Assembly (NCBI RefSeq): GCF_028288225.1
Contig: NZ_JAQBOC010000076.1
Location: 1-64,000 of the forward strand
Reading direction: 5' to 3'
DNA: 64,000 nt
Source: Mucilaginibacter sp.
GTDB lineage: Bacteria; Bacteroidota; Bacteroidia; Sphingobacteriales; Sphingobacteriaceae
Both the position numbers and the translations under genes were made by a program. Below are positions 52,862 to 61,224 of the stretch, piece by piece (position 1 is the first letter of the stretch; each line of letters begins with the position of its first letter). Below the pieces are notes generated by a model that saw only the letters and a list, made by a program, of their open reading frames with translations, made no database searches and was not told the origin of the DNA.

Positions 52862-53926
52862 TTACCCAATTACTTTTTGACTCATTACTGTTAACTTAGG
52901 ATTTTCCTCCTGCTCCATATCAGGTGTATATTCACCCCTGCGTGCTGCGTTGTTCAGGCTTGCTCTTTTATAAAGCACCTTTTGTGCTGCCTTTACATTT
53001 TTATCATCGCCTTTCCAAAGGTCCATCGCAGGCTGCTGGATAGCCCTTGCAAACGAGAAGGTGAGCGCCCACGGAAGTTTACCTTTATAGTTTACATGCA
53101 TAGCATTTAAATGTGCTGTAGCCAGCTCGGGCGATTGTCCGCCGGATAAAAAAGCAATTCCGGGTACAATTGGCGGTACACATTTTAGCAAGGTATTGAC
53201 GGTGGCCTTTGCCACTTTATTAATACTTGCCTGTTTTGTGTTTTTTAAGCCGGGCAATACCATATTGGGTTTCAGGATAATGCCACGCAGATCAACCCGT
53301 TGTTTTTCCAGTTGTTTAAAAAGCGCTTTTAATACCTTTTCGGTAACCTTTTGGCACCTTTTTATACTATGATCGCCATCCATTAATACCTCGGGTTCAA
53401 CAATGGGTACTATCCCATTTTCCTGGCAAAGGCCTGCATAACGGGCAAGCAAGTGCATGTTTGCTTCAATATTTGCTTTAGTTGGTGTATCTTCATTAAT
53501 AATTATTACAGCACGCCATTTGGCAAAGCGCGCACCGAGGTCGTAATATTTTTCCAGGCGCTGCCTTAAACCATCCAAACCCTCGGTAACCTTTTCGCCG
53601 GGGAAACCGGCCATATTAACTGCGCCTTCGTCAACCTTAATCCCGGGAATAATTCCAGCTTTTTTTAAAATATCAATAAACAGCATCCCCTTTTTTGTGG
53701 ATTGATAAATGGTTTCATCATACAAAATGGCGCCGCTTAAGCAATTACCTAAATTGGGAGTGGTTACAATAAGCTCACGATAAGCGCGCCGGTACTCAAC
53801 CGTTTGGGGTATACCTGCTTCTGCGAAACGCTTGTTGCAGGTGCCTGTACTTTCGTCCATTGCCAGCAACCCTTTATCACCAGCCATAAGTGCTGTGGCT
53901 GTACTGATCAATTCTTCTGTTTTCAT
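52862..53926 (-). CDS. class I fructose-bisphosphate aldolase (eukaryote-like)
   Basis: The 354-residue enzyme follows the animal/plant class I pattern: DKGLLAMDESTGTCNKRF, RAYRELIVTTPNLGNCLSGA, GIIPGIKVDEGAV, WRAVIIINEDTPT, IVPIVEPEVLMDGDHSIKRC, and GIILKPNMVLPGLK with the Schiff-base Lys. LSGGQSPELATAHLNAM and LPWALTFSFARAIQQPAM follow. The usual C-terminal Tyr is replaced by an ending ...SQKVIG. The gene is flanked by inverted 27-bp repeats. Confidence 0.96.
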   Translation of the reverse strand: MKTEELISTATALMAGDKGLLAMDESTGTCNKRFAEAGIPQTVEYRRAYRELIVTTPNLGNCLSGAILYDETIYQSTKKGMLFIDILKKAGIIPGIKVDEGAVNMAGFPGEKVTEGLDGLRQRLEKYYDLGARFAKWRAVIIINEDTPTKANIEANMHLLARYAGLCQENGIVPIVEPEVLMDGDHSIKRCQKVTEKVLKALFKQLEKQRVDLRGIILKPNMVLPGLKNTKQASINKVAKATVNTLLKCVPPIVPGIAFLSGGQSPELATAHLNAMHVNYKGKLPWALTFSFARAIQQPAMDLWKGDDKNVKAAQKVLYKRASLNNAARRGEYTPDMEQEENPKLTVMSQKVIG

Positions 53927-54081
53927 TTTATGCGATGATTTAATGTTCGGCTAATCTTGATTGTAACACGCTTAGTTAATAATTGTTAGGTATAAAATGA
54001 ATTGTTACAATTTGATGATATGACTTTTTTAAATCTTTTTTTGAACCATAACCACTTCTGTTATTTCACATATAAATTGAC

Positions 54082-54108
54082 ATTTAGTCCTGAGTCAAAA
54101 GTCTTTAG
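54082..54108. repeat. 27-bp inverted copy of the repeat end
   Basis: The sequence, beginning ATTTAGTCCTGAGTC, is the exact reverse complement of 52772-52798 over all 27 bases. It lies between the aldolase start and the nagB stop. Confidence 0.92.
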
Positions 54109-54170
54109 ATTAATTAACGCCGAAAAATCCCTCAATCTTTTAATCATGCACAATCATGGTTAGAAATGAG

Positions 54171-54899
54171 CTAATGAACCAACAAAGAAGCTGCATCTTC
54201 ATCAAGCATAACATAAGCTGATGAAAGCGTTTGAAAAATGGAAGCCGGTACCTGGTTGGTTACTTCGCCCTGTAAAGCCAGCTTTATAATATTCGCTTTT
54301 TTAATGCCCGAAGCTAACAACATTGGAATTTTAGCTTCCTGCAAATGTTTTAGGCCGAGGGTGATACCTTCTGTTAATTGTGTTTGATGCGTAAAATATT
54401 TCTGACCAACTTCGATAGTTACCGGCGCCAATGCCGAATGATGCGCATATGAGTTAAAATCAGCGCCGGGCTCGTTAAGGCCTATATGGCCGTTCATGCC
54501 TATGCCAACAAGCATTATGGCAAGCGGGCCTTTCTCTTTTATAAAATTATCCATTGCTGCACATGAAGCATCAAGATTGGCAGCTTTGGCATCAAAAATC
54601 ATCATCCGGGATGGATCGATCCTGGCAGGGGTGAAAAAGGTTTCATACAGAAAATTGGTGCAGCTGCCTGTATCGTTTTTATCCATCCCTACCCATTCAT
54701 CCAACCCAACAAAATAGCAAGCGCTGAAATCTACCTTGCCCTGCTGTGCGTCCTCAACCAGCAGCTTGTAGATGCCTGCCGGTGTATCGCCTGATGTAAG
54801 ACAAATAAGCGAATCGGGCTTTAGTTTTATTTGGTTTAAAATTATGTCAGCCGCAGCCCGGCACATTTCATTATAGTTTTTATGAGTTAGTATTTTCAT
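54171..54899 (-). CDS. nagB: glucosamine-6-phosphate deaminase family protein
   Basis: The 242-residue protein has CLTSGDTPAGIYKLL near the N-terminus, YFVGLDEWVGM with the catalytic Asp, and LVGIGMNGHIGLNEPGADF with the His and Glu of the active site. LLASGIKKANIIKLALQG follows. This motif set fits NagB rather than 6-phosphogluconolactonase. The product would be fructose 6-phosphate and ammonia. It follows the GH3 gene by 16 bp, so the two form an operon. Confidence 0.9.
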   Translation of the reverse strand: MKILTHKNYNEMCRAAADIILNQIKLKPDSLICLTSGDTPAGIYKLLVEDAQQGKVDFSACYFVGLDEWVGMDKNDTGSCTNFLYETFFTPARIDPSRMMIFDAKAANLDASCAAMDNFIKEKGPLAIMLVGIGMNGHIGLNEPGADFNSYAHHSALAPVTIEVGQKYFTHQTQLTEGITLGLKHLQEAKIPMLLASGIKKANIIKLALQGEVTNQVPASIFQTLSSAYVMLDEDAASLLVH

Positions 54900-54915
54900 A
54901 TAGGTTTGTCAAAAT

Positions 54916-57150
54916 TTAATTAGCCAGTTCAAAACTATCCTGTAGTCTGATATCGTCAGATGCGCTGCCAATCATCAATCCGAACTCGCCGGGCTGAGTG
55001 ATGCGTTGCAGCTGATCATTATAAAAAGCAAGCTTATCTTTATTTATGGTAAAAATTATAGTCTTTTTTTCACCGGGCTGCAGCATCAGCTTTTTAAAAT
55101 CCTTCAGCTCCTTTACGGGCCTCAGAGGCTGCGATACCATATCGCGCAAATAAAGCTGCGCTACTTCTTCACCGGCATATTTACCGGTGTTCTGCAGATC
55201 GAAAGAAACAGTTATTGCACCACTCTTCAGCATCGATTTTTTACTTAATTTAAGGTTATCGTATTTAAAAGTGGTGTAGCTTAAGCCATGTCCAAAAGCA
55301 AATTTGGGGCTATTCAACAGATCAATATAAGCCGAGGTATAGTTTACATCGCTATCAGTTTTAGCAGGTCTCCCGGTATTATAATGATTGTAATAGATTG
55401 GGATCTGCCCTTCAGTACGCGGAAAGGTAATTGGCAGTTTTGCGGCAGGGTTGTAACTGCCATATAATACATCGGCAATGGCATTGCCGGCCTGGTTACC
55501 CAGCCACCAGGTATATAAAATTGCCGGCGCATGATCGGCGGTCCAGTCGAACACCATAGGCCGACCAGCGTAAAGCAGCACCACAACAGGTTTGCCGGTT
55601 GCCACTATAGCTTTTATCAGTTCTTCCTGCACACCGGGTAAATGAATGTTTGAGCGGCTTTTGGCTTCGCCGGTCATGTCAAATCTTTCACCCATAGCCA
55701 TTACTGCCACATCGGCCTGCATGGCCGTTTTATAAGCCTCATTAAAACCTGCGCGACTGGTATCGGTAATATCGCATCCTTTTGCATAAAGCAGTTTGGT
55801 ATTACCTGCCTGCTGCTGCATGCCTTCGTATAATGAAACTACCTGGTTCTCGTCCCCAACATCCAGCGCCCAAAAACCTTTGTTCTCTTTTTTCAGCTTC
55901 GTCATTGGGCCGATAAGAGCAATTGAGCCTATACTTTTTGACAAAGGCAATAACTGTTTGTCATTTTTTAGCAGTACTATGCTTTTGCGGGCAGCATCAC
56001 GAGCCGCCGCTATATGCTCATCTGTATTTAATATCCGCTTTTCGCGTTCGGCGTCACTAAAACGAAAGGGGTCATTAAATAAGCCTAACTCATATTTTTT
56101 GGTAAGGATGCGCCTTACTGCTTCATCAATAGTTTTTATGGATACCTTTTTAGCGGCAACCAGCTTAGCCAGGTTGTTAATGTAGCTGCGGCTTTCCATA
56201 TCCATATCATTGCCCGCATTTATAGCAGCTTCAGCAGCCTCATAATTATCTTTTACGTAGCCATGGTTTATCATTTCGCCGATAGATCCCCAGTCGCTCA
56301 CTACAAAACCTTTAAAACCCCACTTATCCTTTAAAATGTCACGCTGCAAATAGCGGTTTGCCGATGCCGGGATCCCATTTAAATCATTAAAAGAATTCAT
56401 GAACGTACCAACACCGGCATCAAGCGCGGCTTTAAACGGGGGCAGGTACACTTCCCATAGTGTACGTAAACTCATGTCAACACTGTTATAGTCGCGACCG
56501 CCAATAGCTGCGCCATAAGCTGTAAAATGTTTTGCACAGGCCATAATGGCATCCAGGTTCCCTAAACCATTTCCCTGGAAACCTTTAACGCGGGCAGTTG
56601 CAATTAATGAGCCTAAATATGGGTCTTCGCCGGCTCCCTCCATTACACGGCCCCAGCGTGGGTCCCGGGCAATATCAACCATGGGTGCAAACGTCCAGTG
56701 TACGCCGCCCGCTGCGGCCTCTGTAGCAGCAATCCGGGCCGATCTTTCAATAGCCGTTAGATCCCAGCTTGCGGCTTCGGCCAGGGGGATAGGAAAAGTA
56801 ACGCTGTAACCATGGATCACATCCTGCCCAAATAACAAAGGAATTTTTAGCCGCGATTTCATAGCTGCCTCCTGGAAAACTCTTGTGTGCTGCACCCCAA
56901 CTATATTAAGTATAGAACCTACTTCGCCACTCTTTATGGCGTCAAGCTTGTTGCCGACATCGGTAGTTACCGGGCCGGTAGCTGCCCAGTCGCCATTGTA
57001 TTGATTTAGCTGACCTATCTTTTCGGCCAGGGTCATCTTTTTTAATAATGCTTCAACTTTTTGCGGGATGCTTTTTGGCTGCGCATAAATGGTAATGGTT
57101 GCTATGCAACTAAAAAAAACGGTTAAAATTTTTGATTTGATGTGGTTCAT
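54916..57150 (-). CDS. bglX: glycoside hydrolase family 3 beta-glucosidase (BglX-like)
   Basis: The 744-residue exported enzyme has a signal peptide (TVFFSCIATITIYAQ) and a GH3 N-terminal barrel with MTLAEKIGQLNQ, FGQDVIHGYSVTFPIPLAEA, FAPMVDIARDPRWGRVMEG and the nucleophile Asp in GFVVSDWGSIGEMI. The GH3 C-terminal domain (SIVLLKNDKQLLPLSK) and a fibronectin-like end (VSFDLQNTGKYAGEEVAQL) complete it. A periplasmic beta-glucosidase or xylosidase is likely. It precedes nagB, and its product could also be an N-acetylated sugar. Confidence 0.95.
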   Translation of the reverse strand: MNHIKSKILTVFFSCIATITIYAQPKSIPQKVEALLKKMTLAEKIGQLNQYNGDWAATGPVTTDVGNKLDAIKSGEVGSILNIVGVQHTRVFQEAAMKSRLKIPLLFGQDVIHGYSVTFPIPLAEAASWDLTAIERSARIAATEAAAGGVHWTFAPMVDIARDPRWGRVMEGAGEDPYLGSLIATARVKGFQGNGLGNLDAIMACAKHFTAYGAAIGGRDYNSVDMSLRTLWEVYLPPFKAALDAGVGTFMNSFNDLNGIPASANRYLQRDILKDKWGFKGFVVSDWGSIGEMINHGYVKDNYEAAEAAINAGNDMDMESRSYINNLAKLVAAKKVSIKTIDEAVRRILTKKYELGLFNDPFRFSDAEREKRILNTDEHIAAARDAARKSIVLLKNDKQLLPLSKSIGSIALIGPMTKLKKENKGFWALDVGDENQVVSLYEGMQQQAGNTKLLYAKGCDITDTSRAGFNEAYKTAMQADVAVMAMGERFDMTGEAKSRSNIHLPGVQEELIKAIVATGKPVVVLLYAGRPMVFDWTADHAPAILYTWWLGNQAGNAIADVLYGSYNPAAKLPITFPRTEGQIPIYYNHYNTGRPAKTDSDVNYTSAYIDLLNSPKFAFGHGLSYTTFKYDNLKLSKKSMLKSGAITVSFDLQNTGKYAGEEVAQLYLRDMVSQPLRPVKELKDFKKLMLQPGEKKTIIFTINKDKLAFYNDQLQRITQPGEFGLMIGSASDDIRLQDSFELAN

Positions 57151-57228
57151 TTTGGTAAGAGTATACCCTGTTTATAAAACATATCAAGATTAAGAAATTA
57201 AATTTTAAAGAAGAAATATTAAAGAAAA

Positions 57229-57343
57229 TGGACAGTTTTGATTACATGTTCAGTTTTTGGCTACAAATTGAACATGTTGCTTTTTTTGTCCAGTTTTTTA
57301 CCGTAATATTGTATCACGTTCAGAAAACATTCGAAAACTGAAC
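57229..57343. promoter_or_regulatory. inverted repeats before Fic gene 2
   Basis: A perfect inverted repeat, CATGTTCA at 57245-57252 with TGAACATG at 57269-57276 (16 bases apart), and GTTCAG at 57318-57323 with CTGAAC at 57338-57343 (14 bases apart), share the half-site GTTCA. TGGACA at 57229 and TGTCCA at 57287 form an outer pair, and CAGTTTT follows three of the half-sites. The last pair ends 8 bp before the ATG at 57352. Confidence 0.7.
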
Positions 57344-57351
57344 ATAATTAT

Positions 57352-58464
57352 ATGGCTTACGATAGAAATCAACCTTATAATAATATCCCTTTGCTGCCTC
57401 CACACGGAGAAATTGAGAATGACGTTGAAGTTCTTAAAAAACTGGTATCGGCATCAAGGGCATTAGCTACTGCAAATAATACGGTACTGCGCCTGCCCAA
57501 TCCTTTCATGCTGGTTAATACAATCGCTCTACAGGAAGCCAAAGCATCAACCGCTATTGAAAATATTTTTACAACAGAGGATGAACTTTACAAAGCTGTG
57601 TCTGATACCATACAGGAAGATAGCGCCAATGCAGCTACTAAAGAGGTTTTACGTTATCGCGAAGCTTTATGGGAAGGCTACAGAATAATAAATGAAAAGA
57701 AAGTTATCGATCTTGATAGTATCATCAGCATTTTCAGGCAAATAAAAAATTCATCGGCAGGAATCCGGCCTCCGCAATCACAAACAACAATTAAAAGAGG
57801 GCAAAGCGAATTTAGAGCAGGAGAGATTATTTACACCCCACCAAGAGGGGTTGGATTGATTGAAAAACTTATGGTAAACCTGCTGGATTATTTGAACGAT
57901 GATGAAAAATATCCTACCGATCCATTACTGAAAATGTGTTTTGCACATTACCAGTTTGAAGCTATACACCCGTTTCAGGATGGTAACGGAAGAACGGGGC
58001 GTATTTTAAATCTGCTTTACCTGGTAAATAAAGGTTTGTTATCACAACCTACACTATATCTTTCCAAATATATCATTATAAATAAAGATGATTACTATTA
58101 TAATTTAGGAACGGTAACACAACGCGGTGCGTGGAAAGAATGGATATTGTATATGCTTGACGCGATTGAAAACACATCACTTTTAACGGAGAAACTAATT
58201 TTAGAAATCCTGTCGCAAATGAATGCCACGCTTAACTATGGAAAATCAAAATTGAAGTGGTATAATAAAGAAATTAATGAAGCTATTTTTAGTCAGCCTT
58301 ATTTAAAAGCCAGAACTATTGGCGAATTAATAAAAAGATCTTCACGTACTACATTATCCAAGTATATGACAGACCTGGTAAAAACAGGGATTTTAAGCCC
58401 CCAAAAAGATGGGAAGGAAGTATATTACCTTAATAATGACCTGATAAGAATATTACAGGGATAA
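57352..58464 (+). CDS. Fic-family protein with C-terminal winged helix (Fic 2)
   Basis: The 370-residue protein has the active motif HPFQDGNGRTGR at about residue 205 and an inhibitory motif of S/T-xxx-E-N form (STAIEN, about residue 65). The N-terminal half (AYDRNQPYNNIPLLPPHGE, TIALQEAKASTAIENIF) is typical of the large Fic/DUF4172-like group. The C-terminus (LKARTIGELIKRSSRTTLSK, then GILSPQKDGKEVYYLNNDL) is a winged helix. It is a different subgroup from Fic 1. AMP transfer to a host-cell protein, possibly a DNA gyrase-type target, is plausible but not shown. Confidence 0.93.
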   Translation: MAYDRNQPYNNIPLLPPHGEIENDVEVLKKLVSASRALATANNTVLRLPNPFMLVNTIALQEAKASTAIENIFTTEDELYKAVSDTIQEDSANAATKEVLRYREALWEGYRIINEKKVIDLDSIISIFRQIKNSSAGIRPPQSQTTIKRGQSEFRAGEIIYTPPRGVGLIEKLMVNLLDYLNDDEKYPTDPLLKMCFAHYQFEAIHPFQDGNGRTGRILNLLYLVNKGLLSQPTLYLSKYIIINKDDYYYNLGTVTQRGAWKEWILYMLDAIENTSLLTEKLILEILSQMNATLNYGKSKLKWYNKEINEAIFSQPYLKARTIGELIKRSSRTTLSKYMTDLVKTGILSPQKDGKEVYYLNNDLIRILQG

Positions 58465-58528
58465 AAACCAATTGGGCATTCATATCAATGGAAGTTATAT
58501 ACCCTATATAGTTAGTATAGGATATCAA

Positions 58529-58566
58529 AATAAAAGCCTCCGACCAGCATTGGCAGAGGCTTTATT
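58529..58566. terminator. bidirectional terminator between Fic 2 and a small membrane gene
   Basis: AATAAAAGCCTC and GAGGCTTTATT pair over 11 bp with one bulged A around a 15-base loop. The A-rich and T-rich flanks allow use from both sides. Confidence 0.85.
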
Positions 58567-58574
58567 AATACCTG

Positions 58575-58772
58575 CTAATCAGCATGACTTTTCAAATTAT
58601 CATGCTGGATCTCTTCTAAAAAGCCATGCTCATTAATGGCATAATTGGCTTCCGATGTATCATTATGGTTTTTGGGAATTTTAATTGCTCTCACCTTCTT
58701 TTTGTACGGAAAAAATAAAGGTAAAATAACCACCGCAAGTAAAGCGCCGATCTCTAATAATTCAATAAGCAT
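58575..58772 (-). CDS. small membrane-anchored hypothetical protein
   Basis: The 65-residue form starting MLIELLEIGALLAVVILPLF has one transmembrane helix, a basic patch (PYKKKVRAIKIPKN) and an acidic hydrophilic tail. A longer start at 58814 adds 14 hydrophobic residues. No family is recognised. The start is uncertain because no good ribosome-binding site is seen. Confidence 0.55.
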   Translation of the reverse strand: MLIELLEIGALLAVVILPLFFPYKKKVRAIKIPKNHNDTSEANYAINEHGFLEEIQHDNLKSHAD

Positions 58773-59188
58773 ATAAATGTATACTAAGTAAATAAATAGC
58801 AAAAGCATCTGCAATTGGTTTATGTACAGGAATTTATCCCTATGTTTGTTTAGGCCAAATGCTGATTGCTATAACAAAGCTAAATCAATGCCAATTATTT
58901 TCATAGCGTTTTAGCATTACTTCCAAATTGTTAAAAAAGCTCAATTTTGCCCTTATTATTTATTTGTAAAAAGGCTTAAGCCTGCCATATTGATAACATT
59001 ATAATAGTTTATTAAAACTTTTCATTATTTAATTTTTTTAAAAGTGCGGAGGCTTTATCACCAGGGTGTATATTTTTCTGCCCTATATTAAATATTTATG
59101 TATCGACTTTACAATTTGTTAACAATAACGTAACGAAGGAGATAACACTAAGTCGTCTATTTGTTGTTAGACAATTAAAAACATTAAA
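58773..59188. other. AT-rich intergenic region before pstS
   Basis: About 410 bp, AT-rich, should hold the promoters of both flanking genes. Only near-matches to the -7 element are seen (for example TACAATTTG near 59114, with one extra base). There is no repeat, RNA gene or further ORF. Confidence 0.5.
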
Positions 59189-60307
59189 ATGAAATTTTTT
59201 AAAATAAGTCAATTTGCCTTTGCAGCAATGCTGCTGGCAGAAACAGCTTTAATAAGCTGTGGTGGTAACAATACAAAATCAGGAAGCGACAGTTCAGCAA
59301 AACCAGCTGCTGCTACAGCTTCAACTGCCGATGCAAATACTTTGCTTGGTGCAGGAAGTACCTTTGTTTACCCGCTTTTTTCAAAATTGTTTGCTGAATA
59401 TAATAAAGAAACCGGTATAAAAGTAAATTACCAGTCTATCGGTTCAGGCGGAGGCATTTTACAGCTTACCAATAAAACCATTGATTTTGGCGATTCAGAC
59501 GCGCCATTAAATGACGACCAGGTTAAAAAAATGGGCGCCGATGTATTACATATTCCTATGTGCTCCGGCGCTGTTGTTATCAGCTATAACCTGCCTGAAT
59601 TGAAAAGCACTTTAAAATTAGACCCTGAAGTGCTGGCCAATATCTTTTTAGGAAAGATAACCAAATGGGATGATGCAGCCATTGCAAAAATAAATCCGGG
59701 TGTTAAGTTACCATCAACCGGGATTTTTATAGCCCATAGAAGCGACGGCAGCGGAACAACTAACATTTTTACCACCTACCTTGCAAAAGTTAGCAGCGAC
59801 TGGAACACCAAACCAGGAAAAGGATCAGCCATTAACTGGCCGGTTGGACTTGGAGGAAAAGGTAACGAAGGTGTTGCAGGTTTGATAAAACAAACGCCGG
59901 GTGCTATTGGCTACATCGAACTTGCTTATGCCATTCAAAATAAAATGACCTTTGCCGATCTGAAAAACAAAAGTGGGAATTACATTACCCCAACCGTTGC
60001 TTCAACAAGCGCAGCAGGTAACATCACTATACCTGATGATGCTAAAGTTTCATTAAGCAATACTGATGCTAAAGATGGTTATCCTATCAGCGGGTTTACC
60101 TGGGCATTAATATACAAAGAGCAAAACTATAGCGGCCGCAGTAAAGATCGTGCTGACAAAGTAGTAAAGCTACTTTGGTGGAACATTCACAATGGCCAGA
60201 AATATTGTAATGATCTGAACTATGCACCGCTGTCACCAGCGGCTGTTGCCGTTGCCGAAAAGATCCTGAAATCAGCAACATTTGACGGAAAAGCAATACA
60301 GCAATAA
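59189..60307 (+). CDS. pstS: phosphate-binding lipoprotein PstS
   Basis: The 372-residue periplasmic lipoprotein binds phosphate for an ABC importer. The lipobox is ETALISCGGNN (Cys near residue 24). Phosphate-binding blocks: LLGAGSTFVYPLFSKLF, YQSIGSGGGILQL, DFGDSDAPL, and AHRSDGSGTTNIFTTYL. The C-terminal part (YPISGFTWALIYKE) is as expected. No pstC, pstA, pstB or phoU follows: the next gene encodes a DNA glycosylase. A terminator lies directly after it. Confidence 0.95.
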   Translation: MKFFKISQFAFAAMLLAETALISCGGNNTKSGSDSSAKPAAATASTADANTLLGAGSTFVYPLFSKLFAEYNKETGIKVNYQSIGSGGGILQLTNKTIDFGDSDAPLNDDQVKKMGADVLHIPMCSGAVVISYNLPELKSTLKLDPEVLANIFLGKITKWDDAAIAKINPGVKLPSTGIFIAHRSDGSGTTNIFTTYLAKVSSDWNTKPGKGSAINWPVGLGGKGNEGVAGLIKQTPGAIGYIELAYAIQNKMTFADLKNKSGNYITPTVASTSAAGNITIPDDAKVSLSNTDAKDGYPISGFTWALIYKEQNYSGRSKDRADKVVKLLWWNIHNGQKYCNDLNYAPLSPAAVAVAEKILKSATFDGKAIQQ

Positions 60308-60328
60308 TATTAATACGATTTAATGTGA

Positions 60329-60365
60329 GAGCCCCGGGCAGATGTTATCTGCCGGGGCTTTTTGT
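60329..60365 (+). terminator. intrinsic terminator after pstS
   Basis: AGCCCCGGGCAGAT pairs with ATCTGCCGGGGCT with one bulged base around a GTT loop and is followed by TTTTTG. It confirms that pstS is transcribed alone. Confidence 0.9.
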
Positions 60366-60407
60366 TGGGGTAAGTCGAGAGTAACAAACGCCCTTGTTGT
60401 TATTACG

Positions 60408-60438
60408 AGAGTAAAAAATGATGTTTTTTACTCTCGTT
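60408..60438. repeat. perfect 13-bp hairpin upstream of the glycosylase gene
   Basis: CGAGAGTAAAAAA and TTTTTTACTCTCG are exact reverse complements with five bases between. A further CGAGAGTAACAA half-copy lies about 30 bp upstream (around 60378). It lies 88 bp before the start at 60526. Confidence 0.85.
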
Positions 60439-60525
60439 GTTTTCAGATCTATTTTTTTGGATAAGATTGGATACAAATTGGATATATCCATTTAATTTTA
60501 CCGATCAGTACTTTATCAATCTACC

Positions 60526-61218
60526 ATGACCTTCGCCGAAAAAGTAATTCAATTTAATAAGCAACTTAATTTTAAGGGAACGCTGCCTGACGGGATCAAC
60601 ATTATGAACCCGTTTAAGGAAAACCCGCAAGCCAATAGCTTAACGGAACAGTTTTATGGCAAGTATTATAATGACGATAATAAACGGCATTTGATACTGG
60701 GCATTAACCCCGGCAGATTTGGCGGTGGTGTAACCGGAATCCCCTTTACCGATTCGAAGCGATTAAAGGCTGTTTGTGGCATAAACTATGAAGGTAAAGA
60801 AACACACGAGCCATCATCCGTATTTGTATACGAGGTGATTGCAGCTTTTGGCGGAGCTGAGGAGTTTTATAAGCATATTTACATCAACTCCATGTGCCCA
60901 TTAGGCTTTACTGCCAATACAAAAGATGGGAAGGAAATAAATTACAATTATTACGATAGCAAAGAACTAACGGCAGCCGTGTATGACTTTATGGTGGAGA
61001 ATATCCAAAAGCAACTTGACCTGGGTAATTGTACCGATACCTGTTTTTGCTTTGGTACAGGCAAAAACGAAACTTTTTTGCGGAAGCTCAATGATGAAAA
61101 AGGCTTTTTCAAAAAGATAGTCGCTTTGGAGCATCCACGGTTTATTATGCAGTATAAATCAAAAACAAAGCAGCAATACATTGATAAATATATTGCTGCT
61201 TTCAGGGATGTTATTTAA
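60526..61218 (+). CDS. SMUG2-type uracil-DNA glycosylase family protein
   Basis: The 230-residue protein shows LILGINPGRFGGGVTGIPFT (the catalytic loop region of the SMUG2 group), KHIYINSMCPLGFTANTKDG, and EHPRFIMQYKSKTKQQYID with the His-Pro-Arg of the DNA-binding loop. Such enzymes remove damaged or wrong bases such as uracil from DNA. The length is typical. It converges with the FAH gene with 6 bp between stops. Confidence 0.9.
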   Translation: MTFAEKVIQFNKQLNFKGTLPDGINIMNPFKENPQANSLTEQFYGKYYNDDNKRHLILGINPGRFGGGVTGIPFTDSKRLKAVCGINYEGKETHEPSSVFVYEVIAAFGGAEEFYKHIYINSMCPLGFTANTKDGKEINYNYYDSKELTAAVYDFMVENIQKQLDLGNCTDTCFCFGTGKNETFLRKLNDEKGFFKKIVALEHPRFIMQYKSKTKQQYIDKYIAAFRDVI

Positions 61219-61224
61219 TGCAGC

